50,103 bases of DNA, taken from Saccharothrix sp. ALI-22-I. GTDB taxonomy: Bacteria; Actinomycetota; Actinomycetes; Mycobacteriales; Pseudonocardiaceae. The notes under the pieces were generated by a model. That model saw only the letters and a list, made by a program, of their open reading frames with translations. It had not been told where the DNA came from and ran no database searches. Position 1 is the stretch's first letter. Each line of letters starts with the position of its first letter. Shown piece after piece: positions 1 through 8,351 of the stretch. The stretch spans positions 1 to 50,103 of the forward strand of contig NZ_MTQP01000031.1 in NCBI RefSeq assembly GCF_001984175.1. The letters run 5' to 3'. The translations under genes and the position numbers were made by a program.

Positions 1-600
1 CGTACCAATTCTACGCGGGCGAGTTGAAGCGCTGATTAAATCAGGTTACCGACCAGTGTTCCGCGGTGGACACTCAAATCAAGATTGATGCCAGTACATG
101 AAAGGCCCGATGTTGTCCATCGTGTATGGCGCGTTACCGGCTTGGTTCAGGCGGGCCTGGCGCTCCAGTACGGCGAGGAGTGGACGAGGGTGCCGGTTTT
201 CGGCCTGTGCTCGCTGCGTTTGGCTGCGCGTCGGCCATCGGGAGAGAGTGATCGGCTCTGTTGCGGGTCATGACGTTGGTGACGGCTGACAGGGCCTGAA
301 CGAGGGGACGGGTCTTTCGGCGGCAGGATGAGAAATGCGGCCCCACGCGTCCGCCGAGCAGGAAGACCCATTCGTGCTCCACCGTAACGCTCCGCTGTCC
401 GTCGAAGGTCACCGTCGCCTGGTGCGACGCTGCCGGTCCGATCGCGCACCATGGCGGCAACACGGCGAGGTCGGATGGGGGAGGGCTTCGAGGCGTTGAT
501 CGGGTACGCCTACCACCGTGCCGAACGGCCACGGGTCCGACATTCCGCCGGTGGGCGGGAATCAGGCGGGCGGGTCCGCGGGAACCGGCGCCGTGGTTCT
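1..600. other. Left edge, no convincing gene
   Basis: No open frame here has both a plausible start and recognisable protein features; overlapping frames on both strands look like chance frames in GC-rich DNA. The first 35 bases could be the last codons of a gene entering from the left (frame 3, ending in tga at 33-35, reading YQFYAGELKR), but ten residues are too few to identify it. A faint protein-like stretch on the minus strand around 360-420 may be a gene relic. Confidence 0.4.
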
Positions 601-628
601 GCTGCGCACCGGGGTCTGCGTGCGCAGC
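601..628 (-). terminator. Hairpin terminator after lsr2
   Basis: Perfect 9-bp inverted repeat (gctgcgcac / gtgcgcagc) with a 10-base loop, 16 bp past the lsr2 stop codon when read on the minus strand. There is no U-tract, which is usual in high-GC actinomycetes. Its place directly after the gene suggests a terminator. Confidence 0.45.
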
Positions 629-643
629 GGAACCGCGGGTGGC

Positions 644-985
644 TCAGGAGGTGTGCGCTTCCTGGAATTTGACGATCAGGCTCTGTGGGATGCGGCCGCG
701 TTCGGACACTTCGTGTCCTTCCTGTCGGGCCCACTCGCGGATGGCCTGGTTCTGTTCCCGGTCACCGCCGGCCTTGACCGCGGTGCGGGCGGTCGGCCGC
801 TGTTTGCGGCCACCGGCCCGGCGTGCGTGCCCGACGAACGGGTCGAGCACCTCGCGCAGCTTCCGGGCGTTGTCTTCCGAGAGGTCGATGGTGTACTCGA
901 CTCCGTCGAGGCCGAACGTGATGCTTTCGTCGGCCGCGCCGCCGTCCAGGTCGTCGATCAGCTCGACGATGGTCTTCTGAACCAT
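644..985 (-). CDS. lsr2: Lsr2-family nucleoid-associated protein
   Basis: Lsr2 is the actinobacterial H-NS-like protein that bridges DNA and silences AT-rich or foreign genes. The protein starts MVQKTIVELIDDLDGG and continues with FGLDGVEYTIDLS, matching the N-terminal dimerisation domain. After a basic linker (about residues 58-75) the C-terminal DNA-binding domain follows (IREWARQEGHEVSERGRIP), with the RGR minor-groove clamp. At 113 aa it has the usual family length. I chose the ATG at 985 because the sequence aligns from there with the usual MAQKV start of Lsr2; an ATG at 1000 would add five residues. Neither start has a strong Shine-Dalgarno. Its position in an accessory island suggests an extra, island-borne paralogue rather than the housekeeping copy. 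Confidence 0.9.
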   Translation of the reverse strand: MVQKTIVELIDDLDGGAADESITFGLDGVEYTIDLSEDNARKLREVLDPFVGHARRAGGRKQRPTARTAVKAGGDREQNQAIREWARQEGHEVSERGRIPQSLIVKFQEAHTS

Positions 986-1571
986 CTTGGGGTTTCCCAT
1001 CCGATTGTTAGAGGCGAAGTGTCGCCTGCACTCCGAAGTGAACGTTCAGTTCCGACCGCACTATACCTATCGTGCGGTAATGCCGTCGGGGCGTTCGGGC
1101 GGGCGTTGGGTGTTGCACGTTTCCTTGGGATGTGGGCGACGCTGCCGGGGGTGGCCGGCTTGGAGCCGGCTGATCCGCTTGCAGTGCCGATAGCGCATCA
1201 GTGCGGTCGTCCGGGTCGACGGTTGTCGGCAAGGCCTGGTTGACGGTTACGGCCGAGCCGTCGGCATCCGGGTGGCCTCACGCGGTTTCCGTGTCGGCCA
1301 CGCAGCTTCGGCTGCCGGCCGGCCTACGCACCGTGCGGCCACCGGTGCGGTGGCCAATCGCCGGTGGAGGAGGCATGGTCGGTGGCCACTCGTGATTGTC
1401 CGTCGGCTGTCCGCGCGGCGCTGACGGTGTTCACTGTCGGCAAGTGTTACCGGCCCGGCTGCTGTCGGCATCGTGTGACGCCGTGCCCGCCCGCCGGCCG
1501 AGAGGTATTCGACGCGTTTCCCGGGTACGCAATCGAGGTGGTGGAGTTGTGTTGTCACCCATCGGTTGCAG
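986..1571. other. No gene recognised
   Basis: Region upstream of lsr2. It must hold the lsr2 promoter near 1000-1080, where the sequence is locally less GC-rich. The rest has only short overlapping frames with no recognisable features. Confidence 0.35.
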
Positions 1572-1889
1572 GTGCGAGTTGGGGCTGGTTCCGGTATCGC
1601 CGGAATTCCGGGAAGTCTGCCCGCCGTCGAAATCCGGGTGGACTGCGCGACCGTGCGCCGGTTCGACCGGGCGCGCAAGCCTCCGTCGGTCACGGAACGC
1701 GCCTCGACCGACCCGGCGACGTCGAGGGTTCTGATCGTCCTGAACCGGGCCGCCGCCGTGCGCGCCCTTGACGGCTGCCGCACGGGCACCGTCCACCTGA
1801 TCGCCGGTGACGTGATCGTCGGCCGGGACTTCGTGCCGCCACAGGCCGACGACGCGTGGCTGCGCACGGCGGCCGGCTGCTCGGAGTGA
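1572..1889 (+). CDS. Small hypothetical protein
   Basis: About 105 codons with consistently G/C third positions, which argues for real coding even though I recognise no domain. The middle reads like a folded beta-rich protein (VDCATVRRFDRARK, then SRVLIVLNRAAAVRAL, then GTVHLIAGDVIVGRDF). The start is uncertain: GTG at 1572 and TTG at 1566 are both possible and no clear ribosome binding site precedes either. It stands alone between two stretches without genes, so it could also be the remnant of a longer gene. Confidence 0.35.
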   Translation: MRVGAGSGIAGIPGSLPAVEIRVDCATVRRFDRARKPPSVTERASTDPATSRVLIVLNRAAAVRALDGCRTGTVHLIAGDVIVGRDFVPPQADDAWLRTAAGCSE

Positions 1890-2447
1890 CGCTACCGGTA
1901 TCCGGCGCGAGGGTCGCCGGGCGTGCGACCGACACCGCCGGAGGTGCGGCCATGAACGGTCCACGGCGCCGGCCGGGCATAGGGGATAGGACGGGATAGG
2001 ACGTAACGGGTGGCGCAGCTGTGCCGGGGGTGGGGTGGCACAGTTGCGCCACCCCACCCCCGGCACAGTCGTGACACCGGTGGCAATCTGCCGGGGTGTG
2101 GACAACCCGGCGATCAACGCTCCCGGCCCCGGCTCGCACCGCACCGGCGCATTCCGGTCCAACCCATTTCACTCGTTGGAATACCGGAGTGATTCCAGGC
2201 ATTCCAGAGGATTTCGCTCATTGGAAACTTTGACTTCCGGCGCGACCGGTGTGACGATATCCCGGGCGAAGCAAACCGGGGGGCGTGAAGTCGGATGTCG
2301 GCACCAAGGCGACAGCATTCCGAATCAAGGACTGTCCGGCCGCCGTCGGTGCGCGAGGAAATGGGCTCGTCGACGATGTCAGAGGGTGTGCCGGAGAACG
2401 GCGGTGAATTCGCCGCCACAGGCGGCGCGCCTTCCCGGTGAGCCCGC
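1890..2447. other. Structured non-coding region upstream of the HTH gene
   Basis: No gene seen. The stretch carries a doubled GATAGGACG-type repeat near 1984-2004, the long hairpin at 2019-2068, and between about 2145 and 2325 several copies of ATTCC or its complement GGAAT (some as cattcc, gattcc, ttggaat). A hairpin plus short repeats just ahead of a plasmid-type winged-helix gene resembles a replication or maintenance region, but this is inference. Confidence 0.35.
2019..2068. repeat. 21-bp perfect inverted repeat (long hairpin)
   Basis: The left arm at 2019-2039 and right arm at 2048-2068 are perfect reverse complements over 21 bp, with an 8-base loop at 2040-2047. The arms contain gccgggggtggggtgg and its complement. 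No genes lie within 100 bp on either side, so it is not an obvious terminator. It could be a single-strand origin, a resolution or attachment site, or the relic of a small mobile element. Confidence 0.8.
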
Positions 2448-2963
2448 ATGAGCATCCGCGTGATGACCTGGGTATGGGAACACGCCGAGGCCGCGGGCAC
2501 GGATCTGCTGTTGTTGCTGGCGATCGCCGACTCGGCCGACGATCAGGGACGCAACGCCTGGCCTTCGGTGGCGGACCTGTCCCGCAAGACCCGGCTGGAC
2601 GAACGCACCGTCCAGCGCCGCCTCAAACGGCTGCACGGCCAAGGCCACGTCACCATCGAGCCCGGTGGCGGACGGCGCCGAAACCGGTACACCATCCCCA
2701 TGGCCTCCGCGCCCGCATCACCGCAGGCGCCACCTCCACGGGATCACCCCACAGCGCCGTCCGACCGCCGGACAACACCCCCTGCCCCTCGCCGGGGTCC
2801 GGCGCGGCGATCGGGTCGCCGTCCCGATCACGTCGACTGGCCGGCGTGGTGCGGGCGCTGCGACGGCCCCACGCCCCAGGAACGCTATGTCGACGACGGC
2901 TCCGGCACGCTCGTGCCGTGCCCTCGGTGCCATCTCAAGGGCCGCGACCGGAACCCCCGGTAG
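2448..2963 (+). CDS. Winged-helix protein with C-terminal zinc-finger-like Cys pairs
   Basis: 171 aa. Residues 1-85 form a winged helix-turn-helix of the kind found at the N-terminus of plasmid and integrative-element replication proteins and phage-like regulators: TWVWEHAEAAGTDLLLLLAI, then WPSVADLSRKTRLDERTVQRRL as the recognition helix and a wing ending GGRRRNRYTI. A proline- and arginine-rich linker (about 86-125) follows. The C-terminal tail has two Cys pairs, C135/C138 and C158/C161, likely a zinc ribbon. The structured repeats directly upstream would suit a DNA-binding maintenance protein. It lacks catalytic replication domains, so a regulatory role is equally possible. Confidence 0.6.
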   Translation: MSIRVMTWVWEHAEAAGTDLLLLLAIADSADDQGRNAWPSVADLSRKTRLDERTVQRRLKRLHGQGHVTIEPGGGRRRNRYTIPMASAPASPQAPPPRDHPTAPSDRRTTPPAPRRGPARRSGRRPDHVDWPAWCGRCDGPTPQERYVDDGSGTLVPCPRCHLKGRDRNPR

Positions 2964-4275
2964 CAGCGGTCCACGCCGCCCGTGCTCGAATCGTCGGACC
3001 GACCGACGACGGACCGGGAAGCCCACCCAGGCCGAGGACGCGGAATCGATCACCGCCGGCACGTGGTCCGCGTGGCCTGCACGCGCTGCGTTTCGATCGC
3101 TTTCCCGGGACATCGGCCACATCCCGGTCCGGCTCGAGTGGAACTCGGCGCAGCAGGAGCAGGCGGAGAGTCGCCGGTGCTCGGCGTCGAGCCGACACCG
3201 TCGCCGAACCCTCCGGGTGACGGCCTTCGGTGTGCCTCCGCACGTTGATCCGGACGTTTAGGACTCGCTGTCGAGGCCGGGCCGGTGGATCCGGGCACGA
3301 GCCGTCGAGCCCGGCTTCACGAGCGTTCTTTCCGATTCGGTTGTGGCATCTCGTGGCGCAGAAGCCGATCGTCTGGAGTGGACGCCCGTCGGGTCGCGTC
3401 CTGGCTCAGTGTAGCAGCACTCATTATTACTTCAGTGTAGACTGAATCCGGCTATCTCCACGAGCGGTGTCCCGATCGGGTGCGCACCCGGCCCGCGCCC
3501 TGGCTGCCACCGGCGGCGAACCGGTGGTGTCGGTATGGCGAGCGGTGCTGGGGGAGTGGTAGGACATGCCCGACTCGACGCTGCGACACCTGGTCACGGA
3601 CCATGTCGCGCCGCGTGCCTCGCAGCACGACCCGGTGGCCGCCATGCCGCGTACCGGGCCGCGGTGGACGAGGTTGTGTACCAGCACGGGCTGAGCGTGG
3701 ACGAGCACGACCGCCTGGTGGTCGACAGGGAACGGGCCGACGGTGACGACGTGCGCGAGCGGGTCGACGAGGCGGACGAGGCGGCGCACCTGTCGGCCGT
3801 GGTCGACCGGCACCGACTGCGGCCGGGCCGACTGCGGCCGGGCCGTCACCGCTGCTGCTGGGCGGGCAACGCCACGGCCGGGCGTTCGCGTTGCTCGGAC
3901 CGTGCTGTCGGGGCACCGCCGCGGAAGGGCGGACTCTTATCCGACACCCCGACGTGCGACCGCCAGGCACACGACCTGGGTCTCAGGTCATCGTCAGTGA
4001 ACGCGGCCGGGACACCTGGTCCACGTGATTCGGCCACGGAACACCGCGTCACCACCGGCGGCCCGGCACCCCGGCCTGATCAGCCAGGCATCGCAGGTCA
4101 CGCCTTCGCTGCCTGTTCGAGGCGATCACCACGGGTAGGGGCCGTCCGGGTGTCCGCCGGTACCGCTGTGTGTCCCGCGCGACACGCCGGCGCCCCCTGC
4201 GACGTGGGGGCGGGGCATGGCTGCACCTAAGCTGTGTGAGCATCGCTCGGATTGTCGTGGTGAGTGGAGTGGACT
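2964..4275. other. Largely non-coding or decayed stretch
   Basis: No intact gene recognised over about 1.3 kb. A local AT-rich patch at 3405-3445 carries the direct repeat cagtgtag (3407-3414 and 3433-3440) and could be a promoter for the degenerate frame that begins at 3566. The rest has only short frames without protein character. Confidence 0.35.
3566..3835 (+). pseudogene. Degenerate small open frame, frameshifted
   Basis: An ATG at 3566, preceded by gtaggac, opens a short frame (MPDSTLRHLVTDHVAPRAS). The protein-like signal then continues in another frame (VDEVVYQHGLSVDEHDRLVV, later DDVRERVDEADEAAHLS), implying an indel around 3640-3660. I do not recognise the family. The acidic, helix-rich second half looks like real ancestral coding sequence. 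It may instead be two unrelated chance frames. Confidence 0.25.
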
Positions 4276-4812
4276 GTGGCAAAGGCCGGCGTGGTGGACC
4301 CGGAGCAGTTGGACCGGGAGGCACGAGAGCTGTTCCGACAGCTGACGCCCGCGTCCGTGGCCGGTCGGGATCAACACGATCGTGCCGTCACCGTCGCGCC
4401 TGCCGAGCGGCTCGTCGAGATCACCCGCCGGGCCCGGTTCATCGCCGTCAGCGACACGCTGGCCCGGGCCGTTGTGGCGCTGTTGGGCCGACAGGGCATC
4501 ACCGCCGAGATCGGGCACGTGCAGGTCGACCCGGCCGCCGAGGGCGATGAGCAGGTGATGGGCCTGCTTGTCGATCTTCACGGGGCACGCGCCGTCGTAC
4601 CTGTCCGGCCCGGCTCGACCCGACTGCGTGCCTATCCGGAGACCGGCGACATCGACCTCGCGGGCAGCGAGCCCCTGCTGGTCCTCGCCCTGTCCGACAA
4701 TGCCGTCGAGCAGGACGGTTGGGTCACGGCCGACTCCATCGGCACCGTCCTGGTCGAGCACCTTTCCGCATCGGCACAGCCTGCCGGGAAGTCGCTCGCC
4801 GAGACTGCCTGA
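4276..4812 (+). CDS. Hypothetical protein, 178 aa
   Basis: The GTG at 4276 (MAKAGVVDPEQLDREARELF) is chosen because a GGAG lies six bases upstream; an in-frame GTG at 4264 has no such site. Codon use is typical of the genome. No signal peptide or membrane segment is visible. The protein alternates helical and beta stretches and has a predicted strand-rich centre (VMGLLVDLHGARAVVPV; GDIDLAGSEPLLVLALSD). I do not recognise the family. It stands alone with no close same-strand neighbour. Confidence 0.6.
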   Translation: MAKAGVVDPEQLDREARELFRQLTPASVAGRDQHDRAVTVAPAERLVEITRRARFIAVSDTLARAVVALLGRQGITAEIGHVQVDPAAEGDEQVMGLLVDLHGARAVVPVRPGSTRLRAYPETGDIDLAGSEPLLVLALSDNAVEQDGWVTADSIGTVLVEHLSASAQPAGKSLAETA

Positions 4813-4890
4813 GCGGCCGTATCCGCCCGCACGTCCTGGCATCCCGTCCCACCGGCTCGGAGGGCGGTGTCCGTGCCGCCGAATTTCGGC

Positions 4891-4920
4891 CCCGTCGTGG
4901 TCTGCCCCGTCGTGGTCTGC
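4891..4920. repeat. Tandem duplication of 15 bp
   Basis: The unit cccgtcgtggtctgc occurs twice head to tail (4891-4905 and 4906-4920) in non-coding sequence. Probably a replication-slippage product. Confidence 0.85.
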
Positions 4921-5047
4921 TTCACAGCCGCCGGGACGAGCGGTAAGTGCTGCTCGGGGCTCGTTCGGTCTCCGGGTCGCCGGTAGCGAGGACGGGGCCA
5001 GGAACCGCTGGGCCGCCGGGGCCGGGACCAGCCCGGCGCGAATACCG

Positions 5048-5254
5048 TCAGGGTTGGTCGGGCTGCTCACCGCGCAACAGGGCCAGAATGGTGTCCAGCT
5101 TGGCCCCGTGCTCTGCCTGCGCCCCGGCGATCTCGGCCAGCCGGTTCCCCTGCCGCTTCTGCGTCGCCTCGATGGTCGCCAGCATCTCGTAGATTGACTG
5201 GACGTCGTTGTCGAGCTGCCGAACCTTGCGCTCAACCTCTGCCGGACTCGCCAT
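5048..5254 (-). CDS. Small coiled-coil protein
   Basis: 68 aa, beginning MASPAEVERKVRQLDNDVQ at the ATG at 5252-5254. The whole protein is a heptad-like amphipathic helix (VRQLDND.. IYEMLATIEATQ.. RLAEI.. LDTILALL), consistent with a homo-oligomeric coiled coil. Small proteins of this build are common in actinomycete accessory DNA, but I know of no assigned function. The upstream sequence has no strong Shine-Dalgarno. No Cys or His pairs and no membrane segment are present. Confidence 0.55.
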   Translation of the reverse strand: MASPAEVERKVRQLDNDVQSIYEMLATIEATQKRQGNRLAEIAGAQAEHGAKLDTILALLRGEQPDQP

Positions 5255-5573
5255 GGTGGAGCAGCCTAGCCGCCTCGTGTGGCCGGTAGGTCGCCTGTCG
5301 TCGGAGGGTGGACCAATGCCTGTCGTGGTGGCGATGGGCAGGGGTCTCACTTGGAGCCCTCGTTTATCCGCAAGTGCCGCTTGGACGGCGCATCGTCCCC
5401 GCGCCGTCTGCCTGTGTCCGGTCACGGCGATCCGCGGCGGTGCCGCGTACCTGGGCGATCGCCCTGAACAGCAGCGGCTGGACACCCTGCCCGGCATGGC
5501 GGGTGCGCCCTTCGACGACGTCGGACCTCGACGCACTGGTGAAGTCCACCGGCGTCTGGTCACCGGCAGGGCC

Positions 5574-5780
5574 GGATCCACCCCTCTGGCACGGGAAGAA
5601 CTCGACCATGTAGCGGTAGTGGTCGAGCAACCGGGGCCCACCCGCTCGCGCGAGGTGACACCGTGCCGAGATCGACCGGTGGCTGGATGCCTGGACCAAC
5701 CCCGCTCGTGCGGGGAAGGCGACAGCCTCCGTACGGCGACCGCGACCGCCACCGGGCCACCCGCAGCAATGACCTGCTCG
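5574..5780. repeat. Possible degenerate type I-E CRISPR repeat relic
   Basis: The stretch 5693-5720 has the look of an actinobacterial type I-E repeat: a GGACCA start, the stem ccccgctcgtgcgggg, then gaag-like bases. Weaker copies lie at about 5574 (ggatccacccc..cggg), 5634 (gggcccacccgctcgcg) and 5754 (gggccacccgc), giving spacings of 60, 59 and 61 bp, the type I-E period. Only one copy keeps a full stem, no cas gene is seen, and the spacing may be coincidence. Confidence 0.25.
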
Positions 5781-5811
5781 CCGCCGCGCAGCTCGCCCGA
5801 TAACGGGTGGG

Positions 5812-6195
5812 TACTCGCCCGATCCGGAGGCCGACGACCCGTGCGCGGTGACCAAGGGTCATGTCGAGGCGTTCCAGGCGTGGATGATCGATACCCGCTC
5901 CGCGTCCACCGCGTTGAACAAGCACAAGGGCGTGCAGCAGTTCACATGGCTGATGGTCGACGAGGAGGGCATCGCCCGCTCGCCGATGGAACGCGTCAGG
6001 CAACCCGATCCGCGGAGGAAGCCCGTCCCGGTCATCCGCGACGACGACACGAGGAAGGTCTGGGTACCTGCAAGGGCAAGGATTTCGTCCAGCCCCGCGA
6101 CGAGACGATCATCCGGCTCTACTGCAACACCGACGCCCGCCTGTTCGAGGTCGGCAGCCTGACCCTCGACCCCGAATCCGCGGTTACCGCAGTGC
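5812..6195 (+). pseudogene. Broken tyrosine recombinase (integrase)
   Basis: The frame through 5848 encodes the SAM-like core-binding domain of a XerC/D-type recombinase (VTKGHVEAFQAWMIDTR, STALNKHKGVQQF, SPMERVRQP). After RDDDTRK the frame breaks at about 6060, apparently by loss of one base. Homology resumes in another frame with CKGKDFVQPRDETIIRLY and DARLFEVGSLTLD, the region that should carry the first catalytic Arg and the G(A/L)RxSE motif. It stops near 6180, so the catalytic HxxR and Tyr parts are missing. The N-terminal part before 5812 is also scrambled. It is non-functional and marks an older integration event beside the intact recombinase. Confidence 0.75.
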
Positions 6196-6338
6196 TGCAT
6201 GGCACGACGACGGTCGGAGGAGCCAGCCTGAGCGTGCCGGCCGCTGCCGGTGGATCGCCGACAGGGGCAACGGAAACCCCTGTCGAGTGAAAGACGGCTG
6301 CGCGTGTCGCCAGACGAGACCAGCGACCACGCGAACAT

Positions 6339-6373
6339 GGTTTGGGGCGGCGACGGGATCGCCGCCCCAAACC
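6339..6373 (-). terminator. Strong hairpin terminator after the integrase
   Basis: Perfect 15-bp inverted repeat (left arm 6339-6353, right arm 6359-6373) with a five-base loop, 14 bp beyond the stop codon of the leftward integrase gene. The arms end in a ggttt/aaacc step. It is the most stable hairpin in this part of the window and most likely ends the AbrB-integrase transcript. Confidence 0.7.
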
Positions 6374-6386
6374 ACACTGAGGATGG

Positions 6387-7457
6387 TCAGTCGCCGTTGT
6401 CGAACAGTTCGGTCGGCGTGTCGGCGGCCAGTGGGTGTGGCTCGCCGGTCAGCGCGGCCAGTGCGGTGGCGACCTCCTCGAGATCGGCCTTCACGTAGAT
6501 CGCGATCGCGCCGGTTTTGGAGTCGGTGTTGGGCCTGTGGCCGGCGTAGGCGCGGGCCACGGCCTCGCCGAAGTTGCGCTCGGCCCACTTCAGCGTGGTG
6601 TGCCGCAGCCAGTGCGTGGAGATGTTCTGGGTGCGGACCGGTTCGACGTGCTCGCGCAGTCGTTCCCACAGCCCGTCGTAGCGTCGGTAGGTCAACGGTT
6701 TGCCGTTGTGGTAGCGCAGCACCTTGCTGGTCGGCTCACGCGCGCCGCGATGGTGGGCGTGGTCGACCAGGTGGGTCATCAGCGTCGGTGACACCGGTTG
6801 CCAGCGGCTGAGCTCTCCCTTCTCGTGCAACCGGACCAGGCACTGCTCCCGGTCCAGGTCGTCCAGCGTCAACGCCAACGCACCCCCGCGGCGAGCGGCG
6901 GTCTCGACGTGGAGCCGGATCAGCAGCGCGTCCAACGCCGGATCGTCGCCGGTGGTGGAGGCCGCCGCGGTGATCGCCTCCAGGACCATGTTGTTGAGCC
7001 CTCGCCGAGTGGGCACCGCACGCTTGGGCTTCTTGACCTTCCGCGTCGGATCCTGGGCGGCGGTGATCAGGCCGTCGTCGACGGCGAACTTGTACAGGCA
7101 CCGGGTGGCGCTGAACATGTGCTCGGCCGCGCTGTGTCCGCCGCGCCAGTTGCGGCGCCGGACCCCCGTCTGCCGGACGTGGCCGAACAGCCACGTCAGG
7201 TCCGAGGCGGGCAGTTCGTCCAGCCTGCGCTGCGGCCACAGCGCCACCAGCTTGTTCCAGTAGGTGCTGTACAGCTTCCGTGTGCCCTCACCGACCAGCC
7301 CCGACACGACCGGCACCCAGTCGGTGAACGTGGGCACCTCACGCGCGGGCCGGGCCGGCTGTGAGGCCACCAGAGCCTCCGGCGACACCCCCAGCAGCGC
7401 AAGGACCTGCCGTGCCTTCTCCAGATCGGAGTCGCTCGGTTGGGACTCGGTCGTCAC
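6387..7457 (-). CDS. Tyrosine-type site-specific recombinase
   Basis: 356 aa integrase. The N-terminal half (about 20-165) is a core-binding domain (VPTFTDWVPVVSGLVGEGT ... AAEHMFSATRCLYKFAVDDG). The catalytic domain shows the first Arg in VETAARRGGALALTLDD, the HxxRH box in STHWLRHTTLKWA, the GH of AYAGHRP and the Tyr in IAIYVKADLEEV, so the active site looks complete. Start: GTG at 7457, with GGAGGGGG just upstream. The start overlaps the stop of the AbrB-like gene by four bases (GTGA), so the two are translationally coupled. A strong hairpin follows the stop. The pairing suggests a small integrative module. No attachment site or tRNA is visible next to it. Confidence 0.9.
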   Translation of the reverse strand: MTTESQPSDSDLEKARQVLALLGVSPEALVASQPARPAREVPTFTDWVPVVSGLVGEGTRKLYSTYWNKLVALWPQRRLDELPASDLTWLFGHVRQTGVRRRNWRGGHSAAEHMFSATRCLYKFAVDDGLITAAQDPTRKVKKPKRAVPTRRGLNNMVLEAITAAASTTGDDPALDALLIRLHVETAARRGGALALTLDDLDREQCLVRLHEKGELSRWQPVSPTLMTHLVDHAHHRGAREPTSKVLRYHNGKPLTYRRYDGLWERLREHVEPVRTQNISTHWLRHTTLKWAERNFGEAVARAYAGHRPNTDSKTGAIAIYVKADLEEVATALAALTGEPHPLAADTPTELFDNGD

Positions 7458-8158
7458 GACACCCCCTCCGCCGCCGCGCCGCCCGACTCGCCGACGTTCA
7501 CGCACGCAGTTCCCGGACCGGGCGCGACGCCGGCGCGGCCCACGTCGCCATCGCCGTCGAACGCGCGGGACGCGGCGACGACCCGGCGCGGATCGGGAAG
7601 GGCCTTGTCCAGCACGACCAGGCTGTGGATCACCATCGCCGCGCGTTCCGGAACCGCGACCAGCAGAACCGGGTCACCGGTCTCGAAGGACCACCAGCGT
7701 CGGATGACCGAGGGGATCGGGATCAGTCCGCGCTTGGTCAGCGTGAACACACCCCGGGGGTTGCGCTGGAGCACCAGCGAGGCCCCGTGCACCCGGATGT
7801 CCACGCGTTCCTGCGGACCCCACCCCAGCACCGCCAGCAACGGCTGGTTCGCCAGTCGGCCTCGGTCGTCGAAGCGGGCGAGGGCATAACGCGGACGATC
7901 GCGCACACTCAACGGCCCCAGCGACTGAACCGGGGGCGCGGGGGTGCGCCGCTTGTCCAGAGTCCGGGGTTTCGGAGCCGATGGAGATTGCCGGGAAACC
8001 GGCGACGCCGCCTTGCCGGTTGATGACCCGGAAACACCGCCTGGATTTACACGACGGTTTCGCTGTGGCGCTGTACCCGGTAGAAGACCGGCGATGACCT
8101 TGTCAGTCACGGCCACCACCGCCTGACGCGGTAGAGGCCGTGCCGACCACTTGAACAC
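7454..8158 (-). CDS. AbrB/SpoVT-like DNA-binding protein coupled to the integrase
   Basis: 234 aa, GTG start at 8158. After a basic, proline-rich N-terminal tail (about 1-85) there are two consecutive beta-rich segments of SpoVT/AbrB swapped-hairpin type: YALARFDDRGRLANQPLL with LGWGPQERVDIRV, then NPRGVFTLTKRGLIPIP with FETGDPVLLVAVPE. AbrB-fold proteins act as dimeric transcription regulators or antitoxins. Its stop overlaps the integrase start by four bases, which implies one operon and a role in controlling recombinase expression or in directionality. The start codon lies inside a 10-bp inverted repeat (8157-8181), a good candidate for autoregulation. Confidence 0.7.
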   Translation of the reverse strand: MFKWSARPLPRQAVVAVTDKVIAGLLPGTAPQRNRRVNPGGVSGSSTGKAASPVSRQSPSAPKPRTLDKRRTPAPPVQSLGPLSVRDRPRYALARFDDRGRLANQPLLAVLGWGPQERVDIRVHGASLVLQRNPRGVFTLTKRGLIPIPSVIRRWWSFETGDPVLLVAVPERAAMVIHSLVVLDKALPDPRRVVAASRAFDGDGDVGRAGVAPGPGTACVNVGESGGAAAEGVS

Positions 8159-8181
8159 CCGACCGCCACTTGCGGTCGGGT
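8157..8181. promoter_or_regulatory. Inverted repeat at the AbrB-like gene start (putative operator)
   Basis: acccgaccgc (8157-8166) and gcggtcgggt (8172-8181) form a perfect 10-bp inverted repeat with five bases between, overlapping the GTG start codon of the leftward AbrB-like gene. A dimeric regulator bound here would block translation initiation or transcription; autoregulation is an inference. Confidence 0.45.
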
Positions 8182-8256
8182 ACCTGAACTAGTGTTATTG
8201 GACTGGGGATCCAACACACGATCTTGTGTCCGAGAGGTTTGCCCGAACACGCGCCT

Positions 8257-8351
8257 GTGGGGAATTCCCCACTCCTCTCGAAGGGGAGTGGCTCATACAT
8301 GCAGCTTAGCAGCTGTTTGAGGCTCCCGTACACGAGTGGGGAATTCCCCAC
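8257..8351. promoter_or_regulatory. Two copies of a 16-bp palindrome
   Basis: The perfect palindrome gtggggaattccccac occurs at 8257-8272 and again at 8336-8351, 79 bp apart. Between them a further imperfect hairpin lies at about 8269-8292 (ccactcc ... ggagtgg). They sit upstream of the leftward AbrB-integrase operon, so they may be operators or recombinase accessory sites. The decayed acetyltransferase frame runs through the second copy. Confidence 0.6.

Noticed and set aside
5574..5780. A functional CRISPR array
   Set aside because: Only one repeat copy keeps the stem and no cas genes are present; at most it is a relic.
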